A DNA stretch of 64,000 nt from Pseudomonas sp. BGI-2. GTDB lineage: Bacteria > Pseudomonadota > Gammaproteobacteria > Pseudomonadales > Pseudomonadaceae. Both the position numbers and the translations under genes were made by a program. Location: assembly GCF_004310295.1 (NCBI RefSeq), contig NZ_SISB01000015.1, forward strand, positions 58,639-122,638. Direction: 5' to 3'. Each line of letters begins with the position of its first letter. The stretch's first letter is position 1. Below, piece after piece: positions 19,209-27,104 of this stretch. Under the pieces are notes generated by a model, which did no database searches, had not been told where the DNA came from, and worked only from the letters and a program-made list of their open reading frames with translations.

Positions 19209-20050
19209 GCGTCACCCCCTACTTTAGCGTCGGGTTGTTTGCAGATACGGTCGAGCATGATCGCCAGCAGTACGATCGCCAGGCCCGCTTCGAAGCCCAG
19301 GGCGATATCAGCAGTGTTCAGTGCGTTGACCACGGGTTTGCCCAAGCCGTCGGCGCCCACCAGTGCCGCGATCACCACCATCGACAACGACAGCATGATG
19401 CACTGGGTAATACCGGCCGCGATGCTTGGCATGGCGTAGGGCAGTTCGATGCGTGCGAGCAGTTGGCGGCGCGAGCAGCCGAAGGCTTTGCCGGCGTCCA
19501 TCAGTTCCTGCGGAACATCGCGAATACCCAGGTAAGTCAGGCGGATAGGTGCGGCAATCGCGAACACCACCGTAGAAATCAGGCCCGGGACCACACCCAG
19601 ACCGAAGAGGGTCAGGGTAGGAATGAGGTACACGAATGTCGGCACGGTCTGCATCAGATCGAGCACCGGACGCATCAGTGTGTAGAACATCGGTTTGTGT
19701 GCAGCGACGATGCCCAGCGGCACGCCGATGACCACGCAGACCAGGGTGGCGAACAACACCTGGGCAAGGGTTTCCATGGTTTCCTGCCAGTACCCCAGAT
19801 TGAGGATCAGCAGGAAGGAGGCGATAACGAAAACGGTCAGCCCCCACTTTCGTTGAATGAAGTGTGCCAGTAGCGCGATGAGGCCGATCAATGCCAGCGG
19901 GTTGAACCAGGTCAGCGCAAAAGTCACGCCGTGGATCATCGTTTCCAGTGACACGGCGATTGCGTCGAAAGTGTTGGCGCCGTGTTGCGTCAACCATTCA
20001 ACGAAGCCCGCGATGTACTGGCCTAGAGGTATTTTCTGATCAATCAGCAT
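19205..20050 (-). CDS. cbcW: Choline/betaine/carnitine ABC transporter, permease subunit
   Basis: A 281-residue membrane protein with about six to seven hydrophobic helices. The permease EAA loop reads ELMDAGKAFGCSRRQLLARI ending in ELPYAMPSI (near residue 200), as in ProW/OpuAB permeases. It forms the channel through which quaternary amines cross the inner membrane. I start at ATG 20,048-20,050 (MLIDQKIPLGQYIAGFVEWL); six further in-frame codons upstream give no better ribosome-binding site. The gene overlaps cbcV by four bases and follows cbcX by 77 bases. Confidence 0.94.
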   Translation of the reverse strand: MLIDQKIPLGQYIAGFVEWLTQHGANTFDAIAVSLETMIHGVTFALTWFNPLALIGLIALLAHFIQRKWGLTVFVIASFLLILNLGYWQETMETLAQVLFATLVCVVIGVPLGIVAAHKPMFYTLMRPVLDLMQTVPTFVYLIPTLTLFGLGVVPGLISTVVFAIAAPIRLTYLGIRDVPQELMDAGKAFGCSRRQLLARIELPYAMPSIAAGITQCIMLSLSMVVIAALVGADGLGKPVVNALNTADIALGFEAGLAIVLLAIMLDRICKQPDAKVGGDA

Positions 20051-20127
20051 GGTAGTGAACGTCCGCATGCAAGGAAATAAACAGCCCGGACGGCCGAAGC
20101 CGTCCGGCGTAAGCGATGCTTCTTAAT

Positions 20128-21078
20128 TCAAGGCTGCGCGAGCTTGGCTTTCACGGCCTCCAGGCCTGGTTTACCGTCAATGGTGGTCACGCCAGCGAGC
20201 CAGGTATCGAGCACCTGTGGATTCTTTTTCAGCCAGGCCTTGGCGGCCGCGTCAGGCTTCATTTTGTCGTCCAGGACGTTGCCCATCAGGGTGCTTTCCA
20301 TGTCCAGAGTGAACTGCAGGTTTTTCAACAGCTGACCCACGTTGCTGCATTCCTGCGCATAGCCCTTGCGGGTGTTGGTGTAGATGGTTGCCTGGCCGAA
20401 GTTCGGGCCGAAATACTCGTCGCCGCCGGTCAGGTACTTCATCTTGAAGCGCGTGTTCATCGGGTGTGGTTCCCAGCCCAGGAACACCACGGCGGTGTTG
20501 CGGCGCTGGGCGCGATCGACTTGCGAGAGCATGCCTGCCTCGCTGGACTCGACCACCTTGAAGCCGGCGGCTTTCAAGCCGAAGGCGTCCTTGTCGATCA
20601 TGCTCTGGATCAGACGGTTGCCGTCGTTACCCGGTTCGATGCCGTAGATCTTGCCGTCGAGTTCTTTCTTGAACTTGGCGATGTCGGCGAAATCTTTAAG
20701 ACCTTTGTTATACAACTCTTCCGGGACGGCGAGTGTGTATTTTGCGTTTTCCAGGTTGGCACGCAGGGTGTCCACGGTGCCGGCATCGCGGTAGGCCTTG
20801 ATGTCGTTTTCCATGGTCGGCATCCAGTTACCCAGGAACACGTCCATGTTCTTGCCGTCGGCCAGGGACTTGTAGGTCACCGGTACGGAAATCATCGTGG
20901 TTTTGGTCTTGTAGCCGAGGGCATCGAGGACGACGCTGGTGGTGGCGGTGGTGACGGTAATGTCAGTCCAGCCGACATCGGAGAAGTTTACGGTGCTGCA
21001 TTGAGCCGGCTCGGCGGCTTGAGCCAGAAACGGCAGACTCAGCATGGCGGCCAACAACAACGACGGGGAACCTTTCAT
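20128..21078 (-). CDS. cbcX: Choline/glycine betaine periplasmic binding protein
   Basis: A 316-residue substrate-binding protein with a signal peptide (MKGSPSLLLAAMLSLPFLAQA, cleavage near residue 21-22). The mature sequence has the OpuAC features for quaternary-ammonium binding: VNFSDVGWTDITVTTATTSV at the start and FLGNWMPTMENDIK near residue 90, supplying aromatic residues for a cation cage, plus VFLGWEPHPMN near residue 210. Start is ATG 21,076-21,078 with AAGGAG at 21,087-21,092. A run of eight A beside the Shine-Dalgarno resembles a Crc/Hfq site. CaiX at 29,174 is a paralogue specialised for carnitine. Confidence 0.94.
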   Translation of the reverse strand: MKGSPSLLLAAMLSLPFLAQAAEPAQCSTVNFSDVGWTDITVTTATTSVVLDALGYKTKTTMISVPVTYKSLADGKNMDVFLGNWMPTMENDIKAYRDAGTVDTLRANLENAKYTLAVPEELYNKGLKDFADIAKFKKELDGKIYGIEPGNDGNRLIQSMIDKDAFGLKAAGFKVVESSEAGMLSQVDRAQRRNTAVVFLGWEPHPMNTRFKMKYLTGGDEYFGPNFGQATIYTNTRKGYAQECSNVGQLLKNLQFTLDMESTLMGNVLDDKMKPDAAAKAWLKKNPQVLDTWLAGVTTIDGKPGLEAVKAKLAQP

Positions 21079-21513
21079 GGATGGACTCCTTGGTGTTTTT
21101 TTTGGCAGTGTTCCGACTGGACCACCGCACTTATAGGTTGCGGTTGGATGGCGTTTTGGAGACAGCTCTACCACGGCGCCTTGCAATCGAGTCGATACGA
21201 TCATGTACCAGTGAAAATCTGACGCCTACAGGGGGCGTCGTAACCAGTACAGGGATGGTCGCATCCAGTGTCGGTGACGTCGTTTACAGCTATTTTCAGC
21301 CCTTTCTGCCCGTTTGAACCGTAAAGAAACCGTGAAAACGTAGCGCTGATGGCCTGCGACGTTGGTGGGCATGAGTGGGTCGGTGTCAGACGTCGAACGA
21401 CATGGTAAAAGCCCGATGATGCGGCCATCCCGACGGATTGCAGCTTGAGCGTAGCAGCTCCGTCACTGGGCGCTTTTGCGTCCGGAGTTGGCACACCCAG
21501 GAGTTCGGCAGTC
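21079..21513. other. Divergent cbcX-sdaB control region (435 bases, no gene)
   Basis: Contains the ribosome-binding sites of both genes and presumably GbdR-responsive promoters, since both operons belong to the GbdR regulon in P. aeruginosa. A TGTCGT element occurs on the reverse strand at 21,397-21,402, inside TGTCAGACGTCGAACGACA. I see no further structure. Confidence 0.5.
21096..21103 (-). promoter_or_regulatory. Possible Crc/Hfq catabolite-repression site of cbcX
   Basis: On the cbcX mRNA a run of eight A followed by CACC lies directly before the AAGGAG Shine-Dalgarno. It satisfies the AAnAAnAA pattern bound by Hfq-Crc in Pseudomonas, though a pure A-run is a weak example. Confidence 0.35.
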
Positions 21514-22890
21514 ATGGCAATCAGCGTTTTCGACCTGTTCAAAATCGGCATTGGACCTTCCAGTTCGCACACCGTGGGACCTATGCGGGCCGCCGCGTTG
21601 TTCGTGCAAGGTTTGCGTGAGCAGGGTCTTTTGGAACAAGTGCGTCGCGTCGAAGTTCAGCTTTATGGTTCGTTGTCGGCCACCGGCGTTGGTCACGGCA
21701 GCGACAACGCGGTGATCATGGGCCTGATGGGCGAGTGGCCGGATGCGATCGATCCGTCGCAAATCGGCATCCGCATCGAAACCCTGCGCGAAACTCACAC
21801 GCTGTTGCTCGACGGTCACTTGTCGGTCCCGTTCATTTGGGCCCGGGACATGCGCCTGATCGACGAAAACCTGCCATTCCATCCCAACGCCATGACCCTG
21901 ATTGTCGAAGGCGATCACGGCGAACTGCATCGCGACACCTACTATTCCATCGGCGGCGGTTTTGTCGTCGATGAGGCGCAGGCCTCCAGCGGCGTGGTCG
22001 ATCTGGATCGCACGGTGCTGCCGTACGATTTCTCCAGCGCCGTCGAGCTGCTCAGCCTCTGTAAGCAGCACAACCTGCGCGTTGCCGAATTGATGATGGC
22101 CAACGAGAAGGTCTGGCGCAGCGAAGAGGAAATTCGCGCCGGCCTGATGAAACTCTGGCGCGCCATGCAGGATTGCGTCGAACAAGGCCTCAAGCACGAA
22201 GGCATCCTGCCCGGCGGACTTAATGTGCGTCGTCGCGCAGCCAAGTTGCATCGCAGCCTGCAAGAGCTGGGGAAACCTAACGTAATCGGCTCAACGCTGA
22301 GTGCCATGGAGTGGGTCAACCTGTTCGCTCTGGCGGTCAACGAAGAAAACGCCGCTGGCGGGCGCATGGTCACGGCGCCGACCAATGGCGCGGCGGGAAT
22401 CATTCCGGCGGTGTTGCACTACTTTATGAAGTTCAGTGAGGTGGTGACCGACGCCAACGTGGTCGACTATTTCCTCAGTGCGGCGGCGGTAGGGATTCTG
22501 TGCAAGAAGAACGCTTCGATTTCCGGTGCCGAAGTCGGTTGCCAGGGTGAAGTCGGTTCGGCCTGCGCGATGGCGGCGGCCGGGTTGGCGGAGATTCTCG
22601 GCGCCACACCGGAGCAACTGTGCAACGCGGCGGAAATCGGTCTGGAACACAACCTCGGCCTGACCTGCGACCCGGTGGGCGGGCTGGTGCAAGTGCCGTG
22701 CATCGAGCGCAACGCGATTGCCGCGGTGAAAGCCATCAACGCGGCGCAGATGGCGCTGCGTGGCGATGGTCAGCACTTTATCTCGCTGGATCGGGTGATC
22801 CGCACGATGCGTGATACTGGCGCCGATATGCATGACAAATATAAAGAGACATCGCGCGGTGGGTTGGCGGTTAGCGCGGTTGAGTGTTGA
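21514..22890 (+). CDS. sdaB: L-serine dehydratase (single-chain, iron-sulfur)
   Basis: A 458-residue L-serine ammonia-lyase converting serine to pyruvate and ammonia. The N-terminal half ([20 protein letters not shown], then VGPMRAA) is the serine-binding beta domain; the C-terminal half has the cysteines for the [4Fe-4S] cluster in [20 protein letters not shown] (near residue 340) and [20 protein letters not shown]. In the betaine pathway it removes serine formed from glycine by GlyA. The ATG 21,514 has CAGGAG upstream; the frame runs 23 codons further upstream without family similarity. In P. aeruginosa sdaB (PA5379) is induced by glycine betaine through GbdR, which matches its place between cbcXWV and gbdR. 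Confidence 0.95.
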   Translation: MAISVFDLFKIGIGPSSSHTVGPMRAAALFVQGLREQGLLEQVRRVEVQLYGSLSATGVGHGSDNAVIMGLMGEWPDAIDPSQIGIRIETLRETHTLLLDGHLSVPFIWARDMRLIDENLPFHPNAMTLIVEGDHGELHRDTYYSIGGGFVVDEAQASSGVVDLDRTVLPYDFSSAVELLSLCKQHNLRVAELMMANEKVWRSEEEIRAGLMKLWRAMQDCVEQGLKHEGILPGGLNVRRRAAKLHRSLQELGKPNVIGSTLSAMEWVNLFALAVNEENAAGGRMVTAPTNGAAGIIPAVLHYFMKFSEVVTDANVVDYFLSAAAVGILCKKNASISGAEVGCQGEVGSACAMAAAGLAEILGATPEQLCNAAEIGLEHNLGLTCDPVGGLVQVPCIERNAIAAVKAINAAQMALRGDGQHFISLDRVIRTMRDTGADMHDKYKETSRGGLAVSAVEC

Positions 22891-22912
22891 TTCAGTAAGA
22901 CCGAGTCGCCTG

Positions 22913-22997
22913 TTTCGCGAGCAAGCCCGCTCCCACATTCGACCGCATTTCCCTGAGAGAACTCGGTCACCTGTGGGAGCGGGCTTGCTCGCGAAGG
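22913..22997. repeat. REP doublet, class B, left of gbdR
   Basis: Inverted pair of class B cores (GTGGGAGCGGGCTTGCTCGC). Unlike most doublets, its inner spacer is shared with the element at 24,547-24,630 (ATTCGACCGC ... CTGAGAGAACTCGGTCACCT), so the two are whole-element copies in the same orientation. Confidence 0.9.
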
Positions 22998-23429
22998 CGT
23001 CAGACCAATCAAAACTGCGCGCTAAGTGAACACCTGAATCGAAACGCGCCACGTTTTAGCGCGTCGCTTACAGATAAGCGACCTCACCTAGATCAGGGAT
23101 CCAAGTTGGCCAGTACCGCCTGTCACCTGTGCTTGCGGTGACACTCTCCATCCGGTCGCCGTAGCCCTGTTCCCACAAGTGCTACCGATTTGCTCACGCC
23201 CAACGGGGCGGAGCGTCTCCCGCCGATAATGGCACCTATAACCCCTACTCACGGCGCGGCTTATATAGACGCACTGCGACGTCGTTTTCAGGAGTTATTG
23301 AATGACCATTCAACTTTAGGCATGGCAATTGCTCTGTCATTACAAAGCCCGTCTCCCACGCGAGAACGATGGCAATAACAAGAGCCTCCGCCTGAGGCCA
23401 TCACCCGCTTTGTGTGAGGAGATACCGCG
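22998..23429. other. Long gbdR upstream region (about 430 bases, no confident gene)
   Basis: Holds the gbdR promoter and leader. Visible: a TATATA at about 23,261-23,268; CAGGAGTTATTG followed by an ATG at 23,302 that opens only a five-codon frame (MTIQL); a Crc/Hfq-like AATAACAA at 23,374-23,381; a small GCCTC/GAGGC hairpin at 23,384-23,398. A frame of 62 codons ending at 23,378 is probably chance. Confidence 0.45.
23374..23381 (+). promoter_or_regulatory. Possible Crc/Hfq site in the gbdR leader
   Basis: AATAACAA matches the AAnAAnAA catabolite-activity motif exactly and lies 49 bases before the gbdR start, further away than usual for effective translational repression. Confidence 0.3.
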
Positions 23430-24533
23430 ATGACGACGTTCAACTCCGGGGCCCAACCCCAGAACCGTGCGCCTCAATCCATCGGCTTTTTGCTGCTGGA
23501 CAATTTCACGCTTATTTCTCTGGCCTCCGCAGTAGAACCCCTGCGCATGGCCAACCAATTGTCCGGCCGCGAGCTGTATCGCTGGTCCACACTCAGCGTC
23601 GACGGCGGTCAGGTTTGGGCCAGTGACGGCCTGCAGATCACTCCCGACTGCTCCATGCACAAAGCTCCCGCCCTGGACATCATCATTGTCTGCGGCGGTA
23701 TTGGCATCCAGCGCACTGTTACCCGTGAACACGTTTCGTGGCTGCAAAGCCAGGCGCGGCAGTCCCGCCGTCTCGGTGCGGTCTGCACCGGCAGCTGGGC
23801 TCTGGCGTGCGCCGGCCTGCTGGACGGTTTTGATTGCAGCGTGCACTGGGAATGCCTGGCCTCAATGCAGGAAGCGTTTCCGCGTGTGGCCATGAGCACA
23901 CGCCTGTTCACCCTCGACCGTAACCGTTTCACCAGTTCCGGCGGCACCGCGCCGCTGGACATGATGCTGCACCTGATCAGCCGCGATCACGGCCGTGAAC
24001 TGTCGGCCGCGATCTCGGAAATGTTCGTCTACGAGCGCATCCGCAACGAACAGGATCACCAGCGTGTGCCGCTCAAGCACATGCTCGGCACCAACCAGCC
24101 GAAGTTGCAGGAAATCGTTGCGCTGATGGAAGCCAACCTGGAAGAGCCGATCGACCTCGACGAACTGGCGGTGTATGTCGCTGTTTCGCGTCGTCAACTC
24201 GAGCGGCTGTTCCAGAAGTATCTGCACTGCTCGCCGTCGCGTTACTACCTCAAACTGCGCCTGATCCGTGCTCGGCAGTTGCTCAAGCAAACGCCGATGT
24301 CGATCATCGAAGTGGCGTCGGTGTGTGGCTTCGTTTCCACACCGCACTTCTCCAAGTGCTACCGCGAATACTTCGGCATTCCACCGCGTGACGAGCGCGT
24401 AGGTTCCAACACCACGCAACAAGTGGCGATGATGCCGCTGCCACAAGCGTTGGTGCTGTCGCCGTTGTCCGGGCCGTTGTCGGCGCTGAGTCAGGCGCGC
24501 AACGAGTCGACGTTCGCCAGTGTAAGGCTCTAA
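23430..24533 (+). CDS. gbdR: AraC-family activator of glycine betaine catabolism
   Basis: A 367-residue regulator with an N-terminal DJ-1/PfpI (type-1 glutamine amidotransferase-like) sensor domain (residues ~15-200; GAVCTGSWALACAGLLDG is the nucleophile-elbow region) and a C-terminal AraC DNA-binding domain (residues ~235-330; LDELAVYVAVSRRQLERLFQ, then VCGFVSTPHFSKCYREYFGI). GbdR senses glycine betaine and dimethylglycine and activates gbcA, gbcB, dgcAB, soxBDAG, glyA, sdaB and cbcXWV in P. aeruginosa. The ATG 23,430 follows GAGGAG. It is flanked on both sides by near-identical REP doublets. CdhR at 30,314 is a paralogue with the same two-domain plan. Confidence 0.95.
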   Translation: MTTFNSGAQPQNRAPQSIGFLLLDNFTLISLASAVEPLRMANQLSGRELYRWSTLSVDGGQVWASDGLQITPDCSMHKAPALDIIIVCGGIGIQRTVTREHVSWLQSQARQSRRLGAVCTGSWALACAGLLDGFDCSVHWECLASMQEAFPRVAMSTRLFTLDRNRFTSSGGTAPLDMMLHLISRDHGRELSAAISEMFVYERIRNEQDHQRVPLKHMLGTNQPKLQEIVALMEANLEEPIDLDELAVYVAVSRRQLERLFQKYLHCSPSRYYLKLRLIRARQLLKQTPMSIIEVASVCGFVSTPHFSKCYREYFGIPPRDERVGSNTTQQVAMMPLPQALVLSPLSGPLSALSQARNESTFASVRL

Positions 24534-24546
24534 ACCGAGGCGCCTG

Positions 24547-24630
24547 CTTCGCGAGCAAGCCCGCTCCCACATTCGACCGCGCTCACCTGAGAGAACTCGG
24601 TCACCTGTGGGAGCGGGCTTGCTCGCGAAA
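24547..24630. repeat. REP doublet, class B, right of gbdR
   Basis: Nearly identical along its whole length, spacer included, to the element at 22,913-22,997 and in the same orientation. The two form direct repeats of about 85 bp around gbdR. Confidence 0.9.
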
Positions 24631-24638
24631 GCGGTTTA

Positions 24639-24902
24639 TCAGGCGCTACGGCTCTGCTGATATTGCGCCAACGCTGGCAACAATTGCTTGTCGATGGCCT
24701 GACGAACGGCCGGCAGGATGGTCGCGCTACTGGTGTACATCTGCTTGACCATGGTCCGCAGCGTCATCGCCCGTTCATCGTTCAAGCCTCGCACTGCACA
24801 CTCGCAAGCCTGCTCGGCTGTGGAGCCGCTCGGTACTTGAAAACCCAGCGATTTCAGCTGGCCCAACAGGTCTTCCTGGTCAATCAAATCGGCGTACATC
24901 AT
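24639..24902 (-). CDS. Conserved hypothetical protein, PA5381-like
   Basis: A predicted 87-residue soluble protein starting MMYADLIDQEDLLGQLKSLG and ending in LLPALAQYQQSRSA. It has no signal peptide, membrane segment or catalytic motif that I recognise; it looks mainly alpha-helical, with paired cysteines in QACECAVRG. I start at ATG 24,900-24,902 because GAAGAAGGA stands 8 bases before it; the frame extends 22 codons upstream without similarity. P. aeruginosa has a small hypothetical gene (PA5381) at the equivalent place after gbdR, which supports its being real. No function can be given. Confidence 0.65.
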   Translation of the reverse strand: MMYADLIDQEDLLGQLKSLGFQVPSGSTAEQACECAVRGLNDERAMTLRTMVKQMYTSSATILPAVRQAIDKQLLPALAQYQQSRSA

Positions 24903-25118
24903 GACGCAATCCTTCTTCAGGGAACGGTGTCGTGGCTCGATTCTCGTAGGGGCCGTGGGCGTCGGCAAGGACGATTTGTCGCAATGGCCGCGATACCTAT
25001 GAACAGGTCGTTTTCGGCTAACTTGCCAGAGGTGAGAGTGGGCACACTGGATTCAGCTGGCTTCACGAAGGTTTGGTCACCCTCGCGCAACGGCTCCTCA
25101 ACAGTACCCTCCTCAGCT

Positions 25119-25152
25119 CCGATCTTGTCACGGCTTGATCGGGGTTTTTTTT
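25119..25152 (+). terminator. Rightward intrinsic terminator in a gene-free gap
   Basis: CCGATC (25,119-25,124) pairs with GATCGG (25,137-25,142), followed by GG and eight T. It faces right although both flanking genes read left. Confidence 0.7.
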
Positions 25153-25192
25153 GCCTGTGAATCCGGGAGATTTGAGGTGTCCAGACTGACGC

Positions 25193-25285
25193 CTTCGCGG
25201 GCAAGCCTCGCTCCTACAGGTTTGGGGGCGGTCGCGGATTGGGCGAACGACGCAATACCTGTGGGAGCGAGCCTGCTCGCGATGA
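25193..25285. repeat. Mixed REP doublet (class A arm and class B-like arm)
   Basis: Left arm is the class A core; right arm GTGGGAGCGAGCCTGCTCGC belongs to the class B family. It lies just after the gamma-butyrobetaine hydroxylase stop. Confidence 0.85.
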
Positions 25286-25298
25286 ACGATGACGCGGT

Positions 25299-26459
25299 CT
25301 AGCGCTGCAACACGAGAATGCGCGACAACAATTCATCCCGGTCGACATAGCAACCCTGAAAATGCCGGGCGCCGCTGGCGGGGTCGAAGGCGTTGCGGGC
25401 GTGGAGGGTGCGGCGGTTGTCGAAACACCACATTTCGCCGGGTTTTAGCCGCGTCATCACCCGGAATCGCGTTTCGCGGGTCATGGCAATAAAACGTCTG
25501 TAAGCGTGGTAAAGCTTGGGCATGTCCTCGATCGACGCATCAAACGGCCCACGCAGAAAGTTCGCCATGCGGATCTCCGACACCTGCCCCAACGCGTCCA
25601 GGGCGATGATCGGCGCCAGGCAGCGGTAGTCGCTGTGGCGGTCCTTGTTGCGGAACTCCACGGGAATTTCACACAGGGCTTTGAACGACTCGGGATCCTC
25701 CTCGCGTAACGCCTGGGCGATGGCAAAGCCGTCGACGAAAATACTTTCGCCACCGTCGGCGTCATTGACCAGGCAATGCAAAAATTGCAGCCCCGGTTGC
25801 AACTCTCGAGTTGGCAAGTCGCTGTGCAACGGCAGGTTGAAAGCGGTGTAGGCGTTGCTGTCGGCATCGGACTTGGATTGTACGTTGAACAACACGCCGA
25901 AATTGCTCTCGCGGATGAAGGAAATCCGCTGGGCGATCAGCTTCAGTGAACCGGGTTCGGTGGGCACGCCGCGCACTTGAGTCAGGCCGATATCACGCAC
26001 CGCAAGCAGCCATTGCAGCAGTGCTTCGTTGTCGTTCATCAGTGCGTGGTATTCGAATACCGGCAGCTTCAGATGGCTGTTCCACAGCTGGCTTCCGGGT
26101 TTGGCGGCGCGGCGTTCGGCCCGGGACTCGTCGTCATAAGCGTGGGCTCGTAACCAGCCCGGATCGAAGCGGCTGAGGTGGCCGTCCTGCCATTCGACAC
26201 TGAGGCAACCATCGGCATCGACGGTCGCCTCTCTCGGCACCAAATCTTCTGCGACATCGACGATTTCCAGCACTTGCTCGCGGGTCACCGTGTAGACGCA
26301 TTGCGGGCACGGGCAGTTGTCCCGCAGCCATTGATGATGAAAGGGACTGACTCGACCGTCGGCCCACTTCACTTGAATGCGATCCGCCAGGGTGTGCACG
26401 GCGGTCAACGCGCTGATCAACGGGTAGGTACGGAAGTCGGCAAAAGCGGCGGTGTTCAA
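25299..26459 (-). CDS. Gamma-butyrobetaine hydroxylase (2-oxoglutarate dioxygenase)
   Basis: A 386-residue protein of the gamma-butyrobetaine dioxygenase/trimethyllysine hydroxylase family, which makes L-carnitine from gamma-butyrobetaine using Fe(II), O2 and 2-oxoglutarate. The N-terminal zinc domain shows WLRDNCPCPQC (near residue 45); the iron ligands are His and Asp in NLPLHSDLPTREL (near residue 212) and the distal His in RRTLHARNAFD (near residue 355), with Arg for the 2-oxoglutarate carboxylate close behind (SGARHFQGCY). Start is TTG 26,457-26,459 with AAGGAG at 7 bases; the gene begins 14 bases after cdhB ends, so they are co-transcribed. At this position P. aeruginosa has a different gene (PA5384, lipase-like). 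A Crc/Hfq-like AATAACAA abuts the Shine-Dalgarno. Confidence 0.88.
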   Translation of the reverse strand: MNTAAFADFRTYPLISALTAVHTLADRIQVKWADGRVSPFHHQWLRDNCPCPQCVYTVTREQVLEIVDVAEDLVPREATVDADGCLSVEWQDGHLSRFDPGWLRAHAYDDESRAERRAAKPGSQLWNSHLKLPVFEYHALMNDNEALLQWLLAVRDIGLTQVRGVPTEPGSLKLIAQRISFIRESNFGVLFNVQSKSDADSNAYTAFNLPLHSDLPTRELQPGLQFLHCLVNDADGGESIFVDGFAIAQALREEDPESFKALCEIPVEFRNKDRHSDYRCLAPIIALDALGQVSEIRMANFLRGPFDASIEDMPKLYHAYRRFIAMTRETRFRVMTRLKPGEMWCFDNRRTLHARNAFDPASGARHFQGCYVDRDELLSRILVLQR

Positions 26460-26470
26460 TGGCGATCTCC

Positions 26471-26478
26471 TTGTTATT
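26471..26478 (-). promoter_or_regulatory. Crc/Hfq-type motif at the gamma-butyrobetaine hydroxylase start
   Basis: In mRNA sense AATAACAA runs straight into the GGAG Shine-Dalgarno. It is an exact AAnAAnAA match in the classic position for Hfq-Crc translational repression. Confidence 0.55.
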
Positions 26479-26950
26479 TTTTAGGGGGCAATGCGATCAC
26501 TCGGCCAATGCAGGCGGGGGCGGGCAGGTCGGTCTGCTCGGTGACGATGGCTTGCAGCTTGCTCAAGATGTCTTCGCTGAAGGGCGCGGATCGCGGCCCG
26601 TCAAGGTCGACGTGCAGCAGCATTTGTTCGTTGCCCGCCAGTTCCTTGTCATCGCCCACCAGATGCAGGCTGTGATAGAGGTGCAGGCGTTTGCTGTCGT
26701 GGCCAATGATTTGAGTGTGCACTTCGACGTCGGCGTCGAGCTTCACTTCGTGCAGGTAATTGAGGTGCAGTTCGAGGGTGAATAGCGAATTGCCGCTGGC
26801 TTCGCGGTCGTTGCTGTCCATGCCTAGCCGATCCATCAGCGCATCGGTGGCGTAGCTGAAGATCAGCAGGTAGAAGGCATCGCGCAGGTGGCCGTTGTAG
26901 TCGACCCAGTCGGGGATGATTTTGGTTTGGTAGGTGGTGAGGGTGGGCAT
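26474..26950 (-). CDS. cdhB: Betainyl-CoA thioesterase
   Basis: A 158-residue hotdog-fold thioesterase. It starts MPTLTTYQTKIIPDWVDYNG, and the DYNGHLRDAFYLLIFSYATD segment is the 4-hydroxybenzoyl-CoA-thioesterase-type active-site region with its conserved Asp. In P. aeruginosa CdhB hydrolyses betainyl-CoA, made by CdhC from dehydrocarnitine, to glycine betaine and CoA. I start at ATG 26,948-26,950; the open frame extends to 27,034, but those residues are encoded by a REP element. It lies between cdhA and the gamma-butyrobetaine hydroxylase on the same strand, consistent with one caiX-cdhCAB operon. Confidence 0.9.
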   Translation of the reverse strand: MPTLTTYQTKIIPDWVDYNGHLRDAFYLLIFSYATDALMDRLGMDSNDREASGNSLFTLELHLNYLHEVKLDADVEVHTQIIGHDSKRLHLYHSLHLVGDDKELAGNEQMLLHVDLDGPRSAPFSEDILSKLQAIVTEQTDLPAPACIGRVIALPPKK

Positions 26951-26988
26951 GATGGGTGATCCAAGATGTGTGGTGACTGGGCGGCCGC

Positions 26989-27084
26989 TTTCGCGAGCAA
27001 GCCCGCTCCCACAAGGGATTAGTGGTGTGAACACTGTCTATGTCACAACGCAGAACCAATGTGGGAGCGGGCTTGCTCGCGAAG
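26989..27084. repeat. REP doublet, class B, between cdhA and cdhB
   Basis: Inverted pair of class B cores within the carnitine operon. Confidence 0.88.
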
Positions 27085-27104
27085 GGGGCAGGCCTGCTGG
27101 CTCG

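Larger units (their letters stand above)
24903..25298. other. 396-base gap holding a possible small RNA and a REP doublet
   Basis: On the forward strand a weak promoter-like pair (TTGTCG 24,976-24,981; TATGAA 24,998-25,003) is followed about 140 bases later by the terminator at 25,119-25,152. Both neighbouring genes read leftward, so this terminator does not belong to them. The rest is the REP doublet at 25,193-25,285. Confidence 0.4.

Noticed and set aside
26951..27034. N-terminal extension of CdhB (MFTPLIPCGSGLARES...)
   Set aside because: Encoded by a class B REP arm; the thioesterase family starts at ATG 26,950.
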